Source: F1-80-MAGs062 sp046345315 (lineage in GTDB: Bacteria > Planctomycetota > Planctomycetia > Planctomycetales > Planctomycetaceae). Taken from it: 64,000 bases of DNA. Numbering within the stretch: the first letter of the stretch is position 1; the number at the start of each line of letters is the position of its first letter. Shown piece by piece: positions 54,313-63,943 of the stretch. The DNA lies in assembly GCA_046345315.1 (NCBI GenBank), contig JBKDKA010000166.1, positions 24,379 to 88,378 of the forward strand, read 5' to 3'. The notes under the pieces are model-generated. The model did not search any database. It was given only the letters and a program-made list of their open reading frames with translations, and was not told the DNA's origin. The translations under genes were made by a program, and so were the position numbers.

Positions 54313-56244
54313 ATGAAACGCCGAGCCGTCATCCTGATTCTGCTGATCACACTGCTGCCGGTGCTGCTGCTGTCGTGGGCAGCACTTCGCATGGCAGGCG
54401 ATGAACGACTTCGAGTCGAACAGCGGTTTCGCGATGCCATGCTGCAGCGTCTGAAGGATATCAACGCAACGATCGCTCGCCAGTTTCAGAGTTCCGAACG
54501 CCAACTTCGCGAGTTCACCGCGATCGATCAGTTCGATCCGGAATATCTGCGTGAATTGTGCCGGAATGAACCCCGTGTCCTTCAACTGTTCGTTCTTGGC
54601 GAGGACGGGAATCTGATCTACCCCAATCCCGCACAGTCACTCAATGATCGCGAACAGACATTCCTGTTCAAAGCCGCTCGAATGATTACTGACCGTGATC
54701 TGAGCAGTGCTGTCGCGATGACAGAAAACGACACCCAACGATCGAATCGTGTTTCCGAGAACACAAACCTGCTCCCGTCTCCGGCTGCAGAGTCAGCTCT
54801 TCCGCTCGCGGCATCTGCGGCATCGAAAACTTCCCCGTCAGCTCCGAATGAAGTCTCCGTGGCTGCGGCCGACGAACAGCCTGCGGAACTCGAGGCCGGC
54901 GCCTCATCTGACGTATTCTCACAATCGATTCCTGCTCCTGCCTCAACCATGGCCGCTCCGATCGAAGGTGAGCCAGCGAAAACACTGACTCAGGAAATTC
55001 AGGAACGCAGTTCCCAGTTGTCGAAGGCACAACAGAAGGAGAGCCCCGTGGAGAACTCCGGCTGGTTTGTCTGGTACTGGGACCGCGGACTCAATCTGAT
55101 TTTCTGGCAGCGTCGATCCGGCGGACGCATAGTGGGTGCCGCACTGGAGAGAGCTCGCTGGATCTCTGATCTGATCACTCAACTTCCCGACTCGACAATG
55201 GATCTGCAGACCACATCACCGGGGTCATCCACGGAGTTGACCATTCCGACGTTGATCCGACTGACAGGTGCCGAAGCTGATCCCTTGTATCAGTGGGGAA
55301 CGTTTCCCGCAAACGAAGTTCTCCCCGATCCGCTTTGCGAGATTCCGGTGTCGACGCCGCTTTCATCATGGCGACTGCAGTGTTTCGTGCCGCCGAATGC
55401 GCTGACCGAAGGGACTTCAAAAAGCACTCTGCTGAGCCTTGGTGGCGGTGTCGTGTTCGCAGGATTTGCGCTCGCCGTTCTGGCACTGCTGCTGTTTCGT
55501 GATTATTCCCGCGACATGCGTGAAGCCGCGCAGAAGGTCAGCTTTGTCAATCAGGTCTCTCATGAACTGAAGACTCCGCTCACCAACATCCGGCTTTACG
55601 CAGAACTGCTGGAAACTGACTTCGACGAAATGGGAACAGAGTTGGCCGGCAACAGATCCGGTTCGGAGTCAAAGGTTCGCCGAAGAATTGCAGTCATCAA
55701 TGAAGAAGTACAGCGCCTGAGCCGACTCATCGGAAACGTGCTCACCTTCGCTCAGCAGCGAAAAACGCCGCAGGTTCCGCGACCGGTTCCTCAGATACCG
55801 GATGCCGTGATTGATCGTGTACTGGAACGATTCCGACCGTCACTTGAAACTGCAGGCATCGCTGTGCGGATGAGCCTGAACGCCTCCGTCGCCGTTCCGA
55901 TCGACGGAGATTTTCTGGAACAGATCCTCGGTAATCTGATCAACAACGTCGAAAAGTACGCTTCTTCAGGAGGAGTCGTCGACATCAGAAGTCAGATGGA
56001 ACAGAACCTTCTGATTGTTGATGTGGTTGACGAAGGTCCGGGAATCGAAGACTCAATGCGGAACAGGATTTTTGAACCCTTTGCTCGTGGCTCGAGTTCT
56101 CTCCACGCACCTGCCGGCACCGGAATCGGGCTCTCCATTTCGCGAAGCCTTGCGGAATCTCACGGAGGCAGCCTCACTCTGCTCAACCGCGTCACGGGAT
56201 GCCACTTCCGGATGACATTGAATGCCGGCTCCTGCGACTCATGA
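54313..56244 (+). CDS. Membrane sensor histidine kinase
   Basis: A 643-residue kinase with one membrane segment at the N-terminus (AVILILLITLLPVLLLSWAA) and a second at about residues 376-398 (LSLGGGVVFAGFALAVLALL). The ~350-residue extracytoplasmic part between them includes an Ala/Ser/Pro/Glu-rich insertion (about residues 155-235). The cytoplasmic half has HisKA with the phospho-acceptor in NQVSHELKTPLTNIRLYAEL (His417), and an HATPase domain with an N-box in ILGNLINNVEKYA, DEGPGIED and GTGIGLSISRSL. The ligand is unknown. No response regulator is adjacent, so its partner is encoded elsewhere. Confidence 0.92.
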   Translation: MKRRAVILILLITLLPVLLLSWAALRMAGDERLRVEQRFRDAMLQRLKDINATIARQFQSSERQLREFTAIDQFDPEYLRELCRNEPRVLQLFVLGEDGNLIYPNPAQSLNDREQTFLFKAARMITDRDLSSAVAMTENDTQRSNRVSENTNLLPSPAAESALPLAASAASKTSPSAPNEVSVAAADEQPAELEAGASSDVFSQSIPAPASTMAAPIEGEPAKTLTQEIQERSSQLSKAQQKESPVENSGWFVWYWDRGLNLIFWQRRSGGRIVGAALERARWISDLITQLPDSTMDLQTTSPGSSTELTIPTLIRLTGAEADPLYQWGTFPANEVLPDPLCEIPVSTPLSSWRLQCFVPPNALTEGTSKSTLLSLGGGVVFAGFALAVLALLLFRDYSRDMREAAQKVSFVNQVSHELKTPLTNIRLYAELLETDFDEMGTELAGNRSGSESKVRRRIAVINEEVQRLSRLIGNVLTFAQQRKTPQVPRPVPQIPDAVIDRVLERFRPSLETAGIAVRMSLNASVAVPIDGDFLEQILGNLINNVEKYASSGGVVDIRSQMEQNLLIVDVVDEGPGIEDSMRNRIFEPFARGSSSLHAPAGTGIGLSISRSLAESHGGSLTLLNRVTGCHFRMTLNAGSCDS

Positions 56245-56306
56245 TGCTTCCATTATGACGGAGTCCTGCCAAGCTGCTATAGCCATTCACGGTGACCAGC
56301 CGCAGA

Positions 56307-56454
56307 CGGCTCGGTAGAAGCCTCGCCCTCCCGAAAATCAGCCGCTTCCCAAAAACATCCTTCGTGTCCTTAGTGATCTTCGTGGTAAAAAAACAGATTG
56401 CCCAGAAGGACACGAAGGAAAATGATTTCGGAAGGGCGAAATCCCTCAGAGCCG
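56307..56454. repeat. Nested repeat: 26-bp family arms enclosing a CCTTCGTGTCCTT hairpin
   Basis: Outer arms CGGCTCGGTAGAAGCCTCGC... (56307-56332) and its degenerate complement (56430-56454) are the same unit as in 60634-60714, in opposite polarity. Inside lies a perfect 13-bp inverted pair, CCTTCGTGTCCTT (56359-56371) and AAGGACACGAAGG (56406-56418). This fills most of the 367-bp convergent gap between the histidine kinase and the propeller gene (56245-56611), which has no gene. Confidence 0.8.
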
Positions 56455-56611
56455 GATACTACTATTCAAGATGACTGGCCCCTCCGGACCTGATGGTAAC
56501 CATGACAGTAAATCACTGACAACAGCATCTGTCTCAAAAAGGAACTCTGGAAATGGCGAGTCCATTCAGAGTACCTGTTCCGGTTCTCTGCGTGCCGCTG
56601 CAGAAAGCCGC

Positions 56612-57898
56612 TCAGGCATCATGCACAGGTCTGAGATCAATGAGATGAAGCTGGCGGCCTTCTCCGGAATGCGGTGAGTCGATCACAACAAAGCGTCCGT
56701 CACGACTGAACCGCGGATGCGTATCGCATCGCCATTCGCCGGTGTATTCGGGTGGAGACAGAAAGTGTCCCAACGGAACCATACGGCGTGTGGCAATGTG
56801 GTAAAGAAAAGGATTCTGTATTCTCATCGCATCCGGATACGAATCGTTGAGAATCCACTCGCCGCCGGGCAGATAACTGCAGTGACCATCATGCTGAATG
56901 TCAGCATCTGCAATCACCTTCGGATCAGTCGGTTCCTGGTCTGCAAACAGATAGAGTCGCTTTCCGTGTGACGGTTGATTTGACCAGGCCAGGATATGGT
57001 TCGGATCTCGCCAGAAGAAGTGGGAGGTGAGACCGTTCGCATCAAGGACTCGCAGGCGACTGCCGTCGCTGTCCGCTGTGAGCATGCGCGACTCCCGACC
57101 TTTTCCGACTCGCCATCGATGCAGAAACACGAACCGACTTCCGTCCGGATTGAACAGCAGATGATTGAACCAGTGTTTTGTGTTTTTCATGCTCGGCAGC
57201 TGAGGCCCGAATTCAGCAACTTCCGCGATGGACAGGATCTGCGACACCACGCCGGTTGAAAGATCTACAAGCCCGATACCGGAATCCTTCGGTGCCGATT
57301 GTTCTGTGTAAGGATCCGGAATTCCGTTGTAGCCATATCCCGGCCGCATCTCCCCGAGCCGTCGAAAGTCTGTCGTAATCGCAGACTTCCCGGACGGGTG
57401 AATGGCGTAAATCGGTGTCGGGATCGTTCGTTGTTTTCCCGTTGCCACATCAAGAATGCGACAGACGTATTGACCATCTTCCCGATCATTCCACAGGACC
57501 ATTGAATCGAAGCCGGGGATCCACTGAAGCATGCAGCCCTGCTGCCAGCACCACGCGCTGCTGGTTCCCAGTTCAATCCATCGGTCACCATCCTGCAGAT
57601 CCACCATCCCGATGCGAATGACATCATCAGGGCGAGGAGATCGATGTTCGAAATCGACCTCCATTCCCAGCACATATCGTCCCGTGACATCAAACTCCAG
57701 CTTGTCATAGTAGCCGAACCAGTGATGACGCGGTCCCTTCGTGATGGTTCGCACAGGAGGCAGATCGCCGGATTTCGGAAGGCCTCCTCGAACAGTGCTG
57801 CACACTCCCGAAACGGTCAGCCTGCCGCACCATTTCAGAAACTCACGTCGCCGTGATTTCCCCTGCCTCAGTTCAAAAGACTCCCGACTCGTTGGCAC
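56612..57898 (-). CDS. Tat-exported beta-propeller protein
   Basis: A 428-residue protein with a twin-arginine signal, SRRREFLKWCGRLTVSGVC. The mature part has repeated strands like HLLFNPDGSRFVFLHRWRV, DTHPRFSRDGRFVVIDSPHS and HPSGKSAITTDF, pointing to a TolB/PD40-like or oligogalacturonate-lyase-like propeller. Conserved Trp, His and Asp (TKGPRHHWFGYYDKLEFD, IQHDGHCSYLPGGEWILND) could form a ligand site. The start is GTG 57898; a purine-rich GGGGGAG is only two bases from it, so the start is uncertain. No partner gene adjoins. Homologues in polysaccharide-degrading bacteria suggest carbohydrate handling, but this is inference. Confidence 0.78.
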   Translation of the reverse strand: MPTSRESFELRQGKSRRREFLKWCGRLTVSGVCSTVRGGLPKSGDLPPVRTITKGPRHHWFGYYDKLEFDVTGRYVLGMEVDFEHRSPRPDDVIRIGMVDLQDGDRWIELGTSSAWCWQQGCMLQWIPGFDSMVLWNDREDGQYVCRILDVATGKQRTIPTPIYAIHPSGKSAITTDFRRLGEMRPGYGYNGIPDPYTEQSAPKDSGIGLVDLSTGVVSQILSIAEVAEFGPQLPSMKNTKHWFNHLLFNPDGSRFVFLHRWRVGKGRESRMLTADSDGSRLRVLDANGLTSHFFWRDPNHILAWSNQPSHGKRLYLFADQEPTDPKVIADADIQHDGHCSYLPGGEWILNDSYPDAMRIQNPFLYHIATRRMVPLGHFLSPPEYTGEWRCDTHPRFSRDGRFVVIDSPHSGEGRQLHLIDLRPVHDA

Positions 57899-58033
57899 TG
57901 CTCCCCCTGCCTCAGTTCATACCTGGAAATTGACTCGCTTCAGCCTGTTCGGGATCCGGCCTTCCGCATTCATTCGCAGTTACGCGAGCAAGTGCCGTCG
58001 CATGCCACTGTCGATTCTCCCGAACACACGGCA

Positions 58034-60169
58034 TCATTTCCCTTCTGCGGGTGTAACTGGAACATAAACAGGATTTTCAATCTCCGCTTTCCACCCGGAC
58101 ACAGAGATCGCAACCATTCCGGGTACCTCAAACGGACGGGTAGCTGACAGGACTTCACGACTGTCAACCCGAAGACTGACTTTCGATCCACGAAACACGA
58201 CTTCAAAGTCCATGAACTCATTACCGGTCGTCCGCGAGACTTCCTGAGCCGCCAGATCCTGTTCCGGGCTGGATTCTTTCAGAACAAACCAACGTGTCTT
58301 TCCCAGGTCCAGCAGCATCGCAGACGTCTCACTGTCGTGTCCCGACTTGTCGTGTCGAAGCATGAACTTCACCCATCCAGGTTTTTCTGTCTGATGGATG
58401 CGGAGACGTCCCCGAACAGCAACATTCGCGAGCGTCAGCGTTCCAAAGTTCATCCAGACCTGAGGTGATCGCCCTGTCGAGTCAATCATCAGTCGCTGAT
58501 TCTCAATTCGAACGTCCTCCGGATGCCCGTCACCCAGATTGAACTGAGTTCGTGGCGGCAGGAGAGAAACGGAGTTTTCCTCGTTCGATGATTCAATGTG
58601 ACCGGAAGCATTGCCTGAAGAAGGGGGTGTCACAGAGATCGACAAATACTGCCAAAACATCAACACGATGGTTACAGTGAACAACAAGACTGTTGCCGAA
58701 AGCAGTAATCGCTTTCTGCGCAATGGTTCTGCGGCTTTATTCAATGGCTGAATATCCAGGGAAGGCAGGTCGACGGAATTGACACCAGAGTTTCCGGAGT
58801 CGCCTGTGGTTCGCCGGGAGTTGTTCGTTGCGTCCGCGATCTCGGTGAAGGCGAACTGCGGGTCACTCGATGAAACACGCTGTCGTGTTCGATCAGATTT
58901 CCTCCCGGAGCTTGTGGTAAAGTTTCTGTCGACCATTCCGGTTCCGGAAGTCGCGGGGCCGGTATCTGCATCCGGATTTCCGATGATCACGGTCGCCTCC
59001 GAGTCCCGGGATGAGTCGACGAGACCTTCGATCTCGTCAGAACGCTCGTCACGACCAGCGTTCCTTAATGCATCCGCCGGACGCTTTCGTTCGAACTCTG
59101 TGCCGACCACATTGCGCTGCGAAAATGTCTCCTGATGCCGCTCTGCCGAACCAGATTCCCGATTCAACCACTCTGACAGCATCCCGATGACATGATCCGC
59201 TGATTCCGGTCGGTCCTGAGGTCGCTTGGCCAGAAGTGATTCAAAGAGCTTCTGCAGGTCTGCATCATCAGTCAGAATCGGAATCTTCCCTGACTGGTGA
59301 TTCATGAGCCGCATCATTGGTGATTCATCAATGAACACCGGTCGGCCGTGCATCAGGAAATACAGTGTGCAGCCCAGACTGTAGAGATCGCTTCGAGCAT
59401 CAGCCTTGCGCGAATCCATCGCCTGCTCCGGAGACATGTAGTCAACTGTGCCGACGATCGTTCCGCTCTCAGTAAACGCATCTGCTTCTGGTGTCGCCGC
59501 CACTTTTTCGAAGCGAGCCAGTCCCATGTCGAGAATTCTGACAGTCCCTGATTCATCGCAGAGCAGGTTTCCCGGCTTGATGTCCCGGTGCACCACACCC
59601 TTTCGATGAGCGTATGCGAGACCGGCCGAGACCTGCAGTATCGCTCTCACCGCGTCGCGAGGCCTTAACGGACCCTTCCGACGGACGATTTCGGAAAGCG
59701 TTCGGCCGCGAATGAATTCCATCACAAGGTAGCACTGACCGTCGACCTCGCCAGCATCGTGCGACGTGACGATATTGGGATGACTCAGGCTGGCGGCTGC
59801 CTGAACCTCGCGCAGAAACCGTCGTCGCGTCTGTTCATCATTCAGGAGTTCGGGAGCAATCAGCTTCAGTGCGACCTCGCGTTTCATCGTCCGGTGAATG
59901 GCGAGAAACACCTGCCCCATTCCGCCACGGCCAATCGGACCACGCAGAAGATAGTTTCCAATGGTCAGACCGGAGATTCGCCCCATCGGGATTTGCTCAG
60001 CCTGCCATTCAGTCAACGCTTCGGACGCGACAAGCAGCTGCAGAAGCCGTGCGGACGAAGCCGCATCATCCAGCCTGGTAAGCTGGGAATTCGCCTCCAG
60101 GAGCTGACGCTGGCTGACGACGTCTGCTCTCAGAAGTTCCGCACTGAGCTGTTCTGCCGTCAGTTCCAC
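58034..60169 (-). CDS. Transmembrane Ser/Thr protein kinase (Hanks type)
   Basis: A 711-residue kinase. A short N-terminal helical part precedes the catalytic domain, with the glycine loop IGRGGMGQVFLAI, the ATP-binding Lys in REVALKLIAPEL, the catalytic loop VVHRDIKPGNLLCD, and DMG in place of DFG (RILDMGLARFE), a normal variant in bacterial kinases. A linker rich in charged residues leads to one membrane segment (LLLSATVLLFTVTIVLMFWQ) and a C-terminal sensor domain (about 180 residues) of LamG/DUF1080-like look. The GTG at 60169 is preferred: it has GGAG eight bases upstream and begins with the conserved helix (ELTAEQLSAELL). An open frame reaching back to a TTG at 60445 adds 92 unconserved residues. 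Confidence 0.88.
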   Translation of the reverse strand: MELTAEQLSAELLRADVVSQRQLLEANSQLTRLDDAASSARLLQLLVASEALTEWQAEQIPMGRISGLTIGNYLLRGPIGRGGMGQVFLAIHRTMKREVALKLIAPELLNDEQTRRRFLREVQAAASLSHPNIVTSHDAGEVDGQCYLVMEFIRGRTLSEIVRRKGPLRPRDAVRAILQVSAGLAYAHRKGVVHRDIKPGNLLCDESGTVRILDMGLARFEKVAATPEADAFTESGTIVGTVDYMSPEQAMDSRKADARSDLYSLGCTLYFLMHGRPVFIDESPMMRLMNHQSGKIPILTDDADLQKLFESLLAKRPQDRPESADHVIGMLSEWLNRESGSAERHQETFSQRNVVGTEFERKRPADALRNAGRDERSDEIEGLVDSSRDSEATVIIGNPDADTGPATSGTGMVDRNFTTSSGRKSDRTRQRVSSSDPQFAFTEIADATNNSRRTTGDSGNSGVNSVDLPSLDIQPLNKAAEPLRRKRLLLSATVLLFTVTIVLMFWQYLSISVTPPSSGNASGHIESSNEENSVSLLPPRTQFNLGDGHPEDVRIENQRLMIDSTGRSPQVWMNFGTLTLANVAVRGRLRIHQTEKPGWVKFMLRHDKSGHDSETSAMLLDLGKTRWFVLKESSPEQDLAAQEVSRTTGNEFMDFEVVFRGSKVSLRVDSREVLSATRPFEVPGMVAISVSGWKAEIENPVYVPVTPAEGK

Positions 60170-60633
60170 CTGCGGGTCTCCAAACCTCCGTCCGGGCCAC
60201 TCGCCTGTGCAGTGCCCCCTGAAACGGCAAGATTGTTCCGCAGGAGTATACTCAACAATCGCCCCGGTATCGACTGCGCCACACGGAACATCCCGATTCT
60301 CAACACACGTGGCAACCCGGATGCAGAACTCGCCTGAGGAAAGTGATGACGCGGACCGGGCATTCGAGATGCCCCATGAGCAGGATCGCTGATCGGTTAT
60401 CGACAGTGCCGCACGCCCGTTTTCAGGATGCGATGTCTCGGTCAATGGACTCCTTTCCTATCGGGAGTCTTGATTCATTGCCGAATGGACCCTGGTCAGG
60501 ACACCCTCTGGTGCAATTCGTGCTGCATCGAGAGAATGAGTCTTTCGTTGCTCGAAACCTTGCCGGGATCTAACCGGACAGCGCCAGTTTCTGGAAAGGA
60601 AGGAAAGGCGGAAATTCGTCAAGGCCGAATTCC

Positions 60634-60714
60634 GGGAGGGCGAGGCTCCTGCCGAGCCGCCTTCATGGACGACGTTGATTGGCCGAAGCGGCTCAGCAGG
60701 AGCTTCGCCCTCCC
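60634..60714. repeat. 26-bp inverted repeat pair, GGGAGGGCGAGGCTC family
   Basis: Arms GGGAGGGCGAGGCTCCTGCC... (60634-60659) and its near-complement ending CTTCGCCCTCCC (60689-60714) enclose about 29 bp. The same 26-bp unit, in the opposite order, forms the outer arms of 56307-56454. Confidence 0.8.
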
Positions 60715-61040
60715 TGCAGGGTGTCGCAAACGATCTTCTGCGAACCGGATTGCCTCATTTGATCACCGATGATGATGTCACGATGGAATCAGTACACGGC
60801 TTCTTTGGCTCAATTCATTCGCTGGTGATGATTTCCTGAGTCTTCAATACGAAACATGGCGCTGTCCAGCTAATACGTCAGAGCCTGCGATCATCGCGAA
60901 TGAAACATTCACAAAAAAATGAAAGACAAAATTTTGAAGTTCTGAAATCCTCATCATCAGAAATTGCTTCAAACGAAACTGACATCACTGCCCGTAAGAC
61001 TCTCCACCGCGAACAGAACTGCATCGAGATAGATCGCATT

Positions 61041-61120
61041 TCAAAACCGGGACAGGCCCCCTTGCGGTTGCAGATTTTGCAGGAAAACATCGCGTCCATC
61101 GGGAGCCAGTCCCGGTTTTG
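61041..61120. repeat. 80-bp hairpin repeat, AAAACCGGGAC family, copy C
   Basis: TCAAAACCGGGACAGG ... CCAGTCCCGGTTTTG with about 52 bp between; same length as 2291-2370 and similar ends to 12012-12087. Confidence 0.78.
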
Positions 61121-61197
61121 TAACCACCAGAAGTGGCGCGACTGGAAGTGAATCCTGTGCGATGACTGTGTCCGAATTCCTCGGAGGAATGTTGGTC

Positions 61198-62829
61198 ATG
61201 AGCAGCAGTTTCGAAACAGATCCACCTGCCGGACCGTCTCCCGAGCAGTCACCGTTGCCCCCCGCTTCTTCAGACGCATCTTCTACTGCCATGACGGGAC
61301 TGCAGTCGGTACTGGCACTGCTGTCGATCGGTGCGGGAGTCATTCTCGCTGACATCACCCTCTATCGGACTCAAGGATGGTTCGGACCGGCCGTTTTTTT
61401 TCCGATTGCTGCAGTACTTCTTCTGATGGGGAGTGCTCGTCGAGCACTCACGCCTGCTGTGCTGATCAGTGGATTTCTGATCGTCGTTTTTTCGGCGCGG
61501 TTATCCTGGAGCGGCAGTGTTGCTCAATGCGCTTATGCGTTCTGGTTGCTGAACATCTTTGCGATGTGTCTGCAGCGAATCCCGCCATGGCCTGATGAAT
61601 CGATGGTTTTCTTTGCCGGAATCATTCCGGGGGGCTTTCGAACGGTATATCGAATTCAGTCTGTCTGGAGAAATCTTGTCCTGACACCGATTGACCGCGG
61701 GCACGGTGCCTCCGTTCTGAGTGTGCTGGTTCCATTAACCGCAGTCGTGTTGTTCAGCGTGCTGTTTATTATGGCGAACCCGGACATCGCATCAGAAGTT
61801 TCCACTCTGCTGGGAAACGTATCCGACTACGTCAATTCATGGCTGAGGCGATTCACATTCCCGGAAGCAGTATTCTGGTGCGGAACAGCGTGGATCGTGT
61901 CGGGACTGATTGCCACGCGTGCTCCGTCGCATTCAGAAAACAGTTCGCATTCGCCTGCTTCAACTGGCGGTGTTGACAATCCGCTCTATGCATCGTTCCG
62001 AAACACTCTGGTTTCTCTGACGATTCTTTTTGCTGCGTACCTCTTCTTTGAATTCCGGACCTTGTGGTTCCGAAACTTTCCTCCCGGATTTCACTACTCA
62101 GGTTACGCCCATCAGGGAGCTGCGTGGCTGACTGCAGCCCTTGCTCTGGCCACGGTCACGCTCTCGCTGATCTTCCGCGGCACCATGATGAATCACAGTC
62201 GGCTGGAGAAACTCGAACGCTGGGCCTGGATCTGGTCCTCTCTGAACTTTCTCCTCGCAGCATCGGTCTACAACCGGCTCCTGATTTATGTGATCTATAA
62301 CGGGATGACCCGGATGAGAGTTGTCGGATTGCTGGGAATCACATGTGTCGTCGCTGGATTCATTCTTGTGCTCTGGAAGATCCGAAAACGTCGCACATTC
62401 TTCTGGCTTGTTCGACGTCAGATCTGTGTCCCGATAATCGCTGCCGGATTCGGAACTTTGATGCCCGTGGATCTGCTTGTGCATCGCTTCAATGTCCATC
62501 GGATTCTAGATGGACATCCGGAACCGAGCGTTCAGATCAGTGAACATCCGATCGACCGCGATGCGATGCCGGCACTCATTCCTCTGCTGAACTGTCCCGA
62601 CAAAGAGATACAGGAGGGAGTTCGAGCAAGCCTGGCAAGGGCACTGAAGCAGCTTCGCGGAGATTTTTCAGACGTCAGCCAGCAACACTGGACGACCCGC
62701 CAGTTCGGACTTGAACAGTCAGAACGCGAACTGTCGAACGTCGAGCAGCAACTGGGACTGACACGGTCTGATGAAGAACTGACTGAGGCTCTGACAAGGT
62801 TTCACGACTACACAATCAAGTGGTGGTGA
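61198..62829 (+). CDS. Polytopic membrane protein, DUF4173/DUF4153 type
   Basis: A 543-residue membrane protein with about ten to twelve hydrophobic segments after a Pro/Ser-rich cytosolic start (PPAGPSPEQSPLPPASSDAS). The stretches YSGYAHQGAAWLTAALALAT and YVIYNGMTRMRVVGLLGI are characteristic of DUF4173/DUF4153. The C-terminal ~100 residues are soluble and helical (QQLGLTRSDEELTEALTRFH). ATG 61198 is chosen because GGAGGA precedes it by nine bases; an ATG at 61162 would add 12 residues. These families are of unknown function. Divergent from the Ser/Thr kinase gene. Confidence 0.75.
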   Translation: MSSSFETDPPAGPSPEQSPLPPASSDASSTAMTGLQSVLALLSIGAGVILADITLYRTQGWFGPAVFFPIAAVLLLMGSARRALTPAVLISGFLIVVFSARLSWSGSVAQCAYAFWLLNIFAMCLQRIPPWPDESMVFFAGIIPGGFRTVYRIQSVWRNLVLTPIDRGHGASVLSVLVPLTAVVLFSVLFIMANPDIASEVSTLLGNVSDYVNSWLRRFTFPEAVFWCGTAWIVSGLIATRAPSHSENSSHSPASTGGVDNPLYASFRNTLVSLTILFAAYLFFEFRTLWFRNFPPGFHYSGYAHQGAAWLTAALALATVTLSLIFRGTMMNHSRLEKLERWAWIWSSLNFLLAASVYNRLLIYVIYNGMTRMRVVGLLGITCVVAGFILVLWKIRKRRTFFWLVRRQICVPIIAAGFGTLMPVDLLVHRFNVHRILDGHPEPSVQISEHPIDRDAMPALIPLLNCPDKEIQEGVRASLARALKQLRGDFSDVSQQHWTTRQFGLEQSERELSNVEQQLGLTRSDEELTEALTRFHDYTIKWW

Positions 62830-62867
62830 TGGAGTTACTACCAAATGTGTGTTCAGCGAGGAATTGA

Positions 62868-63803
62868 TCAGGCGACGATTTCGGTATGAGTTGCAGGGGT
62901 TTTGTTGTTTGAGTTCTTCTGTTCGTTCACGCTGTGTTCATTGATTCCGTCGATGAAGCGGCCGCCTCGCTTCAGTTCCGGAATATGTTGATGACCTCGT
63001 AGCTTTCGCCAGCCTTTGGCAGCGCTCTGAGCCAGCTTGAAGATCATCACAGTGAGGCCTTTGCACTGCCGTTGTTCTTCGTCCTTCGATGGCGAATTCG
63101 GATTGTCGTAAAGGTGCTTTCGATTGGATTCGTCGTTCGGATGTGACACCAGTTCTCTGCCGGAAAGTCATAGAACGTCAGCATCGCGTCTCGATCTTTC
63201 CGAAGACACTCCACGGCCGCCGAGTGCTTCGCTTCGAACGTGTTGATGAACAGATCAAACGCTTTGATAGCTTCTTCTTTCTTTGGGGCATCCCAGATCG
63301 AATGCAGCATTCTCTTCGCCTGTGGCTGGACTCGATCGGCTGGCAGGCCGACGAAGAACTCAGCGGCATTTTGTCGAGTACGTTCGCTGTTTTTTGTGCA
63401 CAGTGCAACGTTGCATTCGAGTTGTCGGGAAGACCTTCTCAAGAGCCTTCCAGAAGCCCAGAGCACCATCGCCAATGGCCAGCAGCGGATCGAATCGCAG
63501 ACCGCGTGCTTTCAGGCCCAGCAGCAATTCCTTCCATGACAATTCGCTTTCACGAAAACCATCAACAACCGCAATCAGTTCCTTCGTGCCGTCTGCTGTG
63601 GCTCCCATCAAAACCAGCAAACACTGGCGTTTTTCATCGGAGTTACGACCTTCGTTGTCGTTGAAGCGAATGTTGCTGTAAATACCATCAGCCCACAGGT
63701 AAACGTATCGCCTGTCGTTCAATGAACGCTTTGACCATTCGTCATGTTCTTCTTCCCAGATGGATTTCAGTCGCGTAATGGTGGTCGGGGAGATTCGGTA
63801 CAT
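62868..63803 (-). pseudogene. IS256-family transposase, N-terminus missing and frameshifted
   Basis: The C-terminal two-thirds of an IS256 transposase. ISPTTITRLKSIWEEEHDEW, then YVYLWADGIYSNIR and LLVLMGATADGTKELIAVVD (63360-63803) carry the first catalytic Asp. VHK and then QKTANVLDKMP continue in the next frame (63178-63408), QAKRMLHSIWDAPKKEEAIK through RTTNPIESTFTTIRIRHRRT in a third (63047-63475), and LTVMIFKLAQSAAKGWRKLR in the first again (62868-63149). At least three frameshifts are thus needed, so it cannot make a working enzyme. The N-terminal third is absent. Confidence 0.85.
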
Positions 63804-63943
63804 TCCGGACAGCAGAACTTTGTGCCAGCCGGATGCTCAACATACACATCAACCTGCTGACGGGAAACGTCGAGCGACACCTTTGAAACCGTCCACGGAC
63901 TCTTCAATCCCAGGATCTCCTGATACAACTCTCGGTCCTGCAT
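63767..63943 (-). pseudogene. ISL3-family transposase, N-terminal fragment
   Basis: A 58-codon frame, MQDRELYQEILGLKSPWTVS and following, then VDVYVEHPAGTKFCCPEC, matching the start of ISL3-type transposases with their Cys-pair zinc motif. After CCPEC it runs into the IS256 sequence in another frame and stops at 63767. The rest of the ISL3 transposase is not in the window. Upstream, GGGTTTTCTGTGGGTC (complement of about 63977-63992) may be its terminal repeat, but this is weak. Confidence 0.75.

Larger units (their letters stand above)
60170..61197. other. Divergent intergenic region between the kinase and membrane protein genes, about 1.0 kb
   Basis: Holds two repeat elements, 60634-60714 and 61041-61120, separately listed, and no gene that I can support; frames such as 60878-61099 (minus) and 60900-61151 (plus) are low in signature. 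It should carry the promoters of both divergent genes. An unannotated small RNA cannot be excluded. Confidence 0.4.
62838..63943 (-). mobile_element. Decayed IS256 element abutting an ISL3-like remnant
   Basis: The span 62838-63810 has IS256-type transposase fragments in three frames and ends at 62838-62860 in CCAAATGTGTGTTCAGC, which resembles the ends of IS256-group elements (TGAACACAACATTTG-like, from memory). Directly beyond, 63767-63943 encodes the start of an ISL3-type transposase. The window ends before the far side is seen, so no target duplication can be checked. Confidence 0.65.

Noticed and set aside
60170..60445. N-terminal extension of the Ser/Thr kinase to a TTG at 60445
   Set aside because: The 92 residues are rich in Cys, Arg and Ser, unlike the family; the GTG at 60169 has a Shine-Dalgarno and starts at the conserved helix.
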